A stretch of 64,000 nt of DNA from Saccharina japonica. Its lineage: Eukaryota; Sar; Phaeophyceae; Laminariales; Laminariaceae. Numbering within the stretch: the stretch's first letter is position 1; each line of letters opens with the position of its first letter. The notes below the pieces were generated by a model that was not told the DNA's origin, made no database searches, and worked only from the letters and a program-made list of their open reading frames with translations. A program made the position numbers and the translations under genes. Positions 60,701 to 64,000 of the stretch are shown piece after piece. The stretch lies in assembly GCA_008828725.1 (NCBI GenBank), contig MEHQ01003470.1:243661-307660 (forward strand). The letters are read 5' to 3'.

Positions 60701-63330
60701 GGCATCTCTATCGGGTGGTCGGTCTGTTGGTGAGTTGGTCGTTTTTTCGGTGGGTTGATTGGTTGAATGATGCTCCCGTTGGTTGGGTTTTCAACAATTA
60801 CGTAGTCGATTTTTTCGTCTGGTTGCGTGATAATTTCGTTGGTTGGTTGGTTTCTTATTTTTTTTGTTGTATGGTTGGCGTTTGGTCGGCCGATTGGTTT
60901 AGGTTCTAATACTACAGCAGTGAATACCCCGAGTTAAGAGAGCACCCCGTGACGAGCCGAACCTTCCGAGAATTTTCCGAGGCGGTTGGGGTCGGGGTTA
61001 GGGATAGTTATTCAAAGTCAAGTATATGTCTAAGCTGTGCCTAGCTCTATACAGCCCCTCCTTCCCTTCCTCTCTTCCTTCCTCCCTTCCTCCCTCCCTC
61101 CCTCCCTCCCTCCCTCCCTCCCTCCCTCCCTCCTTCCCTCACCTCTCGCCGTGCCTCTTCCAGAGCCTGCCGGGCTAGCCCCTCCACGCTCCTGACTCTC
61201 ACCGAAGCCCTCTCCTCCATGTCGCTCATTCTCTGAGCCACGGACAGCACAGCTGTAGCCATCGAGAGGTGCAGCCTCCCGCCGTCTCGTTGAAGGGCGC
61301 GGGAGTCGGTGGAGGCATCGGCGGAGGCGGGAACAGGCGGGGATGGATGGGCCGTGTCCCCTACTTCTGTCTGGATGCACACGTCTGCCGCCGCCTGCCG
61401 CATCGCGGTAAATAACAAAAAGGTGGCGTGAAGCGCGTAATTTGATCGCAATTTGCGCGTGTCGTCGATTTCAAAAATGGTTTCATGAAACATGAAAAAC
61501 AATTGTTTTTTATGTTTAGTTGATTTGTCTTATCCTCTATTGTTTCGTGCTGTTTAATATATACTTCGTATACAGTACGCGATAGATGTTAAGAATCTCT
61601 TATTTTTGGGCAGACTGGAATTCTTGAGTAAGACTGGGTGCGTTCCACCCTGTTTTCAATACAAAGAGGTCGCATTCTTATTTTCACCCCAAAATCTTAG
61701 TCTCAAATTCTTCATTATCAGGTTCTTAACATATGTCGCGCACTTTATACACTTCAAAGTAGTTGTTTTTTCCATTGCGTCACGTCATGTTATGTCAGTT
61801 TTGTGGTGTGACTTCAATTTGTTTTTATTTTTTCGCGTGCGGCGGTGGATTTTGGGGAGGATTGTCAGCACAAAAAAAAAAGTATCCAGGTGAGAAAAAA
61901 AGAAAGAAAACGCCACAGAAGAAATGAGTATGAACCAGAGAATAGGGCAGAACAAAGAAGATATAAGAAGAGCAAATGTAACAAAAATTTGCAGTTAAAC
62001 GGACGTACCATGTACCTGGTATATAACATTAGCTAAAATAAAACGGCACCAGTTGAAGTTAAAAACAGCACCAAAAATAAAGAAGAAAACTAGCTTGAAG
62101 GACGCAGGCCAGCGAAATGCACGGCTGCAAGAGCAACACACAACAAAAATGTAAATAGGACCTACGGTCCAGACCTATTTTTACTATTACTAGCAATATG
62201 TGGTCCTATTTACTACAGTCCTCCGTAGTAGGTTTACATTTTCGTACGTACGTCCGGTTTAAATTCGGTTGATCAATTCACAACCAGCAGTCACTGCCGC
62301 GGCCCCAACCATTCAAATGCCCACTCCTGTTTAAGAATTATGTTTTAATGCATGCTTCTGAACAGAGAAGTAGTACCTCGTAAATATGGTTAGGTACATG
62401 TTTATGAACAGTGCAGTCGTGAAATGATTACTCGTAAAAAGCATGATTCTGAACAGAGCAGTAGCAAAACGATGATACGTGAATACAGCAGTGTCTGAAC
62501 AGTGCAAGTTTAGTATTAATAGTAAAAAGGCCGATAACTACCAGGGAGTATAATAACATGTAAACCGTGAACGTCTCAAGGTCATGCCCTCGCCGTGGGT
62601 GACCAAAACACCACCTTTCCCCACCCGCCTGGCTGCAACCTACTGCTGTAGTTATACACATTACCGGTGCCGCTGCGTCACTCTCGCCAACCACTGGGGA
62701 TGAACCACTCTCATCCCCTTCATCGAAACGCCTCCATGAACATAATTCCATTTCACCCACCCACCCGCTCCTGACCGCAAAAGCTACTATAGTAACCTCT
62801 CCTATTACGGGAGACCATAGTAAATATCATATAATAGGACTAAATAGAACCTACGGTACACAAAAACCCTACCAGGTATATATTTTAGTAATGTTACTAA
62901 TTATATTTGGTCCTGATTACTATCATATGTTCCTTCGTAATACTATGAAAATAGCATGTCATCGGTATCGCACTGTCACTCTCGTCGCCCCCAGGGGATA
63001 AACCGCCCTCGTCCCCTCCGTCGAAACGCCGCCATGAACAAAACACGACTTCAACCACCCACCCACAAGTTCCTTACCGAAAAACCTACTATCATACAAA
63101 TATCTCACCGGTGCCGCGGCGTCACTCTCGTCGTCCCCCGGGGATGAATCGCTCTCATCCCCTTCGTCGAAAAGCCTCTTTCTCCTCGCCTCGGCCTCGG
63201 TTTCTGCAATAGTGTCCAAAAATCTGCGAGATTCCAGCGCCGAGGCGCGCTTCACCGCGGCCGTTTCCGGGGATATATCACCCATGTCCCCTCCTTCCGT
63301 ACCCGCTCTCCCAGCCTCCCATAGGAGTTC
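56466..63330 (-). CDS. Gene 3: coiled-coil, low-complexity protein (5' end not seen)
   Basis: Five exons join in frame on the minus strand: 63330-63109, 61394-61143, 60379-60224, 58393-58272, 57714-56466 (stop at 56466). Phases are 0, 0, 0, 2. The visible part is about 666 residues. It begins with an acidic helix (ALESRRFLDTIAETEAEARR), then helical segments (MATAVLSVAQRMSDMEERAS; RQSEVMLRLKRMEHGSEQRV), then a long Gly/Ala/Ser-rich region with an acidic run (EEEEEEEEG) and ends DPEEFMDGLLAERGG and a Gly-rich tail. No catalytic domain was recognised. The first exon starts at an acceptor (TCTGTGCAG), so upstream exons lie beyond 63331. Function unknown; a scaffold or regulatory role is only a guess from composition. 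Confidence 0.65.
58272..58393 (-). CDS. Gene 3, fourth seen exon
   Basis: EAVRSVSSCSSGNEDFLDDL to QEKPAW. Acceptor CCTGTAG, donor AG|GTGAAA. Phase 0 in, 2 out. Confidence 0.65.
58940..59090 (+). repeat. Dispersed repeat pair, copy B
   Basis: AAAATATTGCCGCAGAAGGC and GTTAACTGCAACCCC; partner of 30460-30645. Intron of gene 3. Confidence 0.6.
59400..59520 (+). repeat. (ATGGTCACTA/AATAGTCACTA)n
   Basis: About ten units of TCACTAATAG or TCACTAATGG, intron of gene 3. Confidence 0.85.
59720..59822 (-). repeat. SINE-like conserved core, copy 4
   Basis: A-rich run, then CAGCAGTGAGATCGAGGATT to ACTTCGATCGCGCGAAC. Intron of gene 3. Confidence 0.5.
59925..60210 (-). repeat. About 76-bp satellite, four inverted units
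   Basis: CATGGAACCTACC, AACTAATAACTAG and CAGCCAACTCACAGCCCTA repeat; the reverse complement of the array at 46030-46850. Ends just before the exon 60224-60379. Confidence 0.8.
60224..60379 (-). CDS. Gene 3, third seen exon
   Basis: 52 codons, a charged helix (GKEGRERQSEVMLRLKRMEH) ending EADPPTQK. Acceptor TATCAG, donor AAG|GTTAGT. Confidence 0.7.
60434..60707 (+). mobile_element. GCTACGGTAGAGG MITE, copy 3
   Basis: GTGCTACGATAGAGGTATAC at the left and CATGGTGCGGCATCTCTATC at the right, with the same inner order as 4145-4421. Intron of gene 3. Confidence 0.55.
61061..61142 (+). repeat. (CCCT)n array abutting a gene 3 donor
   Basis: CCTTCCTC/CCTC units end exactly at the minus-strand donor GAG|GTGAGGGAAGG of the exon 61143-61394. 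Confidence 0.85.
61143..61394 (-). CDS. Gene 3, second seen exon
   Basis: 84 codons, AAADVCIQTEVGDTAHPSPP to EGLARQALEEARRE, with a helical second half. Acceptor GCGGCAG, donor GAG|GTGAGG, directly followed by a GGGA array. Confidence 0.7.
61600..61665 (+). repeat. Dispersed repeat, copy 2
   Basis: GCAGACTGGAATTCTTGAGT and GACTGGGTGCGTTCCACCCT; partner of 15370-15450. Confidence 0.55.
62150..62232. mobile_element. GGGGACCATAGTAAATA foldback MITE, copy 3 (short)
   Basis: GTAAATAGGACCTACGGTCC to GGTCCTATTTACTACAGTCC; inner part of the family. Confidence 0.5.
62575..63085 (-). pseudogene. Two decayed copies of the gene 3 exon end
   Basis: On the minus strand, 62655-62750 (RRFDEGDESGSSPVVGESDA) and 62962-63045 (RRFDGGDEGGLSPGGDESDS) match the end of exon 63109-63330 (KRLFDEGDESDSSPGDDESD) at protein level. 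The downstream donor is changed in both copies. They lie in tandem in the intron downstream of that exon. Confidence 0.55.
62805..62945. mobile_element. GGGGACCATAGTAAATA foldback MITE, copy 4
   Basis: ACGGGAGACCATAGTAAATA at the left, inverted to TACTATCATATGTTCCTTCG at the right. It sits between the two decayed exon copies. Confidence 0.6.
63109..63330 (-). CDS. Gene 3, first seen exon
   Basis: 74 codons, ELLWEAGRAGTEGGDMGDIS to DSSPGDDESDAAAP. Acceptor TGTGCAG, donor CCG|GTGAGA. Phase 0-0. Confidence 0.7.
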
Positions 63331-63679
63331 CTGCACAGATAAGCAGGCGTTTTTTTTAATAAAAATGTCAACATACGTCAGCTGTGAGTACGACCGATTG
63401 AACGGTTGAAACTCAACTTTGCAAGCTGCGCGGTACGCTTTGTCAGCTGTCGACGGGCGAGGGTTAAATCAAAAGCTCATCAACGATCGACGCGTCTATT
63501 GATAGGAACCAAAAGTATATGTTATACCTGGTAAAGACATGTATATAATAAAACGTACTAGTACCACACTGCTTGGGAATATAAGAACCGTTAAGTATTC
63601 ATATCATAGCCCAAATGGGTGCTGTACTACCGGTCACATAGGTACCTTGCACCTTGCACCGCAGAATGTAGAAAACTGC

Positions 63680-64000
63680 AGGAATAAATATCGGCGGCGC
63701 AATAACCAACCATGCGGCGCAATAAAAAACGTGTAGCAAGGTTGGGGTGCAATATACGAGGGTGAGGCGCAAACAGACGAGGGTGCGGCGCAATGTACAA
63801 TAATGCGGCACAATAGACAAGGGTATCGGATAATTATCAGCATGTAAGGTGTAAGGGTGCGGCGCAAGTGACAAGGGTGCGGCGGAATCGTCAAAGTGCG
63901 GCGCGATATAAAATAATGCGGCACAATAGACAAGTCAGGTGCGACGCAAAAGACAAGGGTGCGATAAGGGTGGGGGGTTTTATATAAGGCTGCGGCGCAA
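63680..64000 (+). repeat. TGCGGCGCAATARACAAGGG short tandem array
   Basis: About 15 degenerate units with GCGGCGCAA cores, running off the window. A few related units are at 11915-11980, just before the long exon of gene 1. Confidence 0.8.

Overview
The window is nuclear DNA of a eukaryote with an intron-rich, repeat-rich genome. Coding exons are short (50-250 bases, one of about 1.4 kb and one of about 1.25 kb), GC-rich at third codon positions, and separated by introns of about 0.4-2.5 kb with GTGAG/GTAAG donors and CAG/TAG acceptors. Together with the module content of the largest gene (discoidin-like carbohydrate-binding units joined to a pectate-lyase-like beta-helix) and degenerate CCCTAA telomere-like arrays, this suggests a stramenopile, most likely a brown alga. 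That assignment is inference; no rRNA or organelle marker is present. No tRNA, rRNA or CRISPR was recognised.

Three protein-coding genes can be assembled exon by exon because splice phases agree at almost every junction. Gene 1 (+, about 9736-15723, 6 exons, 5' end unsure) encodes a very acidic protein with a helical, faintly PPR-like C-terminus. Gene 2 (+, 18898-51198, 24 exons, 976 codons in 32 kb) looks complete. It has a signal peptide, then four repeats of a linker plus discoidin-like module, then a right-handed beta-helix of the pectate-lyase-3 type. It is probably an exported protein acting on or binding cell-wall polysaccharide. Gene 3 (-, 63330-56466, 5 exons seen, 5' end not seen) encodes a coiled-coil and low-complexity protein of unknown role.

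Layout: 1-2815 tandem 1.65-kb units of a palindromic gag-like retroelement fragment; 2820-7290 MITEs and a 295-bp satellite inside a long inverted repeat; 7290-9735 non-coding with several small foldback elements; 9736-15723 gene 1; 15724-18897 intergenic; 18898-51198 gene 2, whose introns hold most of the repeats in the window; 51199-56465 intergenic with two doubtful exon-like stretches; 56466-63330 gene 3; 63340-64000 a GCGGCGCAAT-type short tandem array.

Several non-autonomous repeat families recur: piggyBac-like TTAA elements, a hAT-like CAGTG element, a GATC-rich TIR element, a 'GGGGACCATAGTAAATA' foldback, an 'AGTAGTGGNCCCTCTA' foldback, a poly-C-ended dispersed repeat, and a conserved SINE-like 85-bp core. 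The assembly has one N at 34134 and an N gap at 43822-43955.
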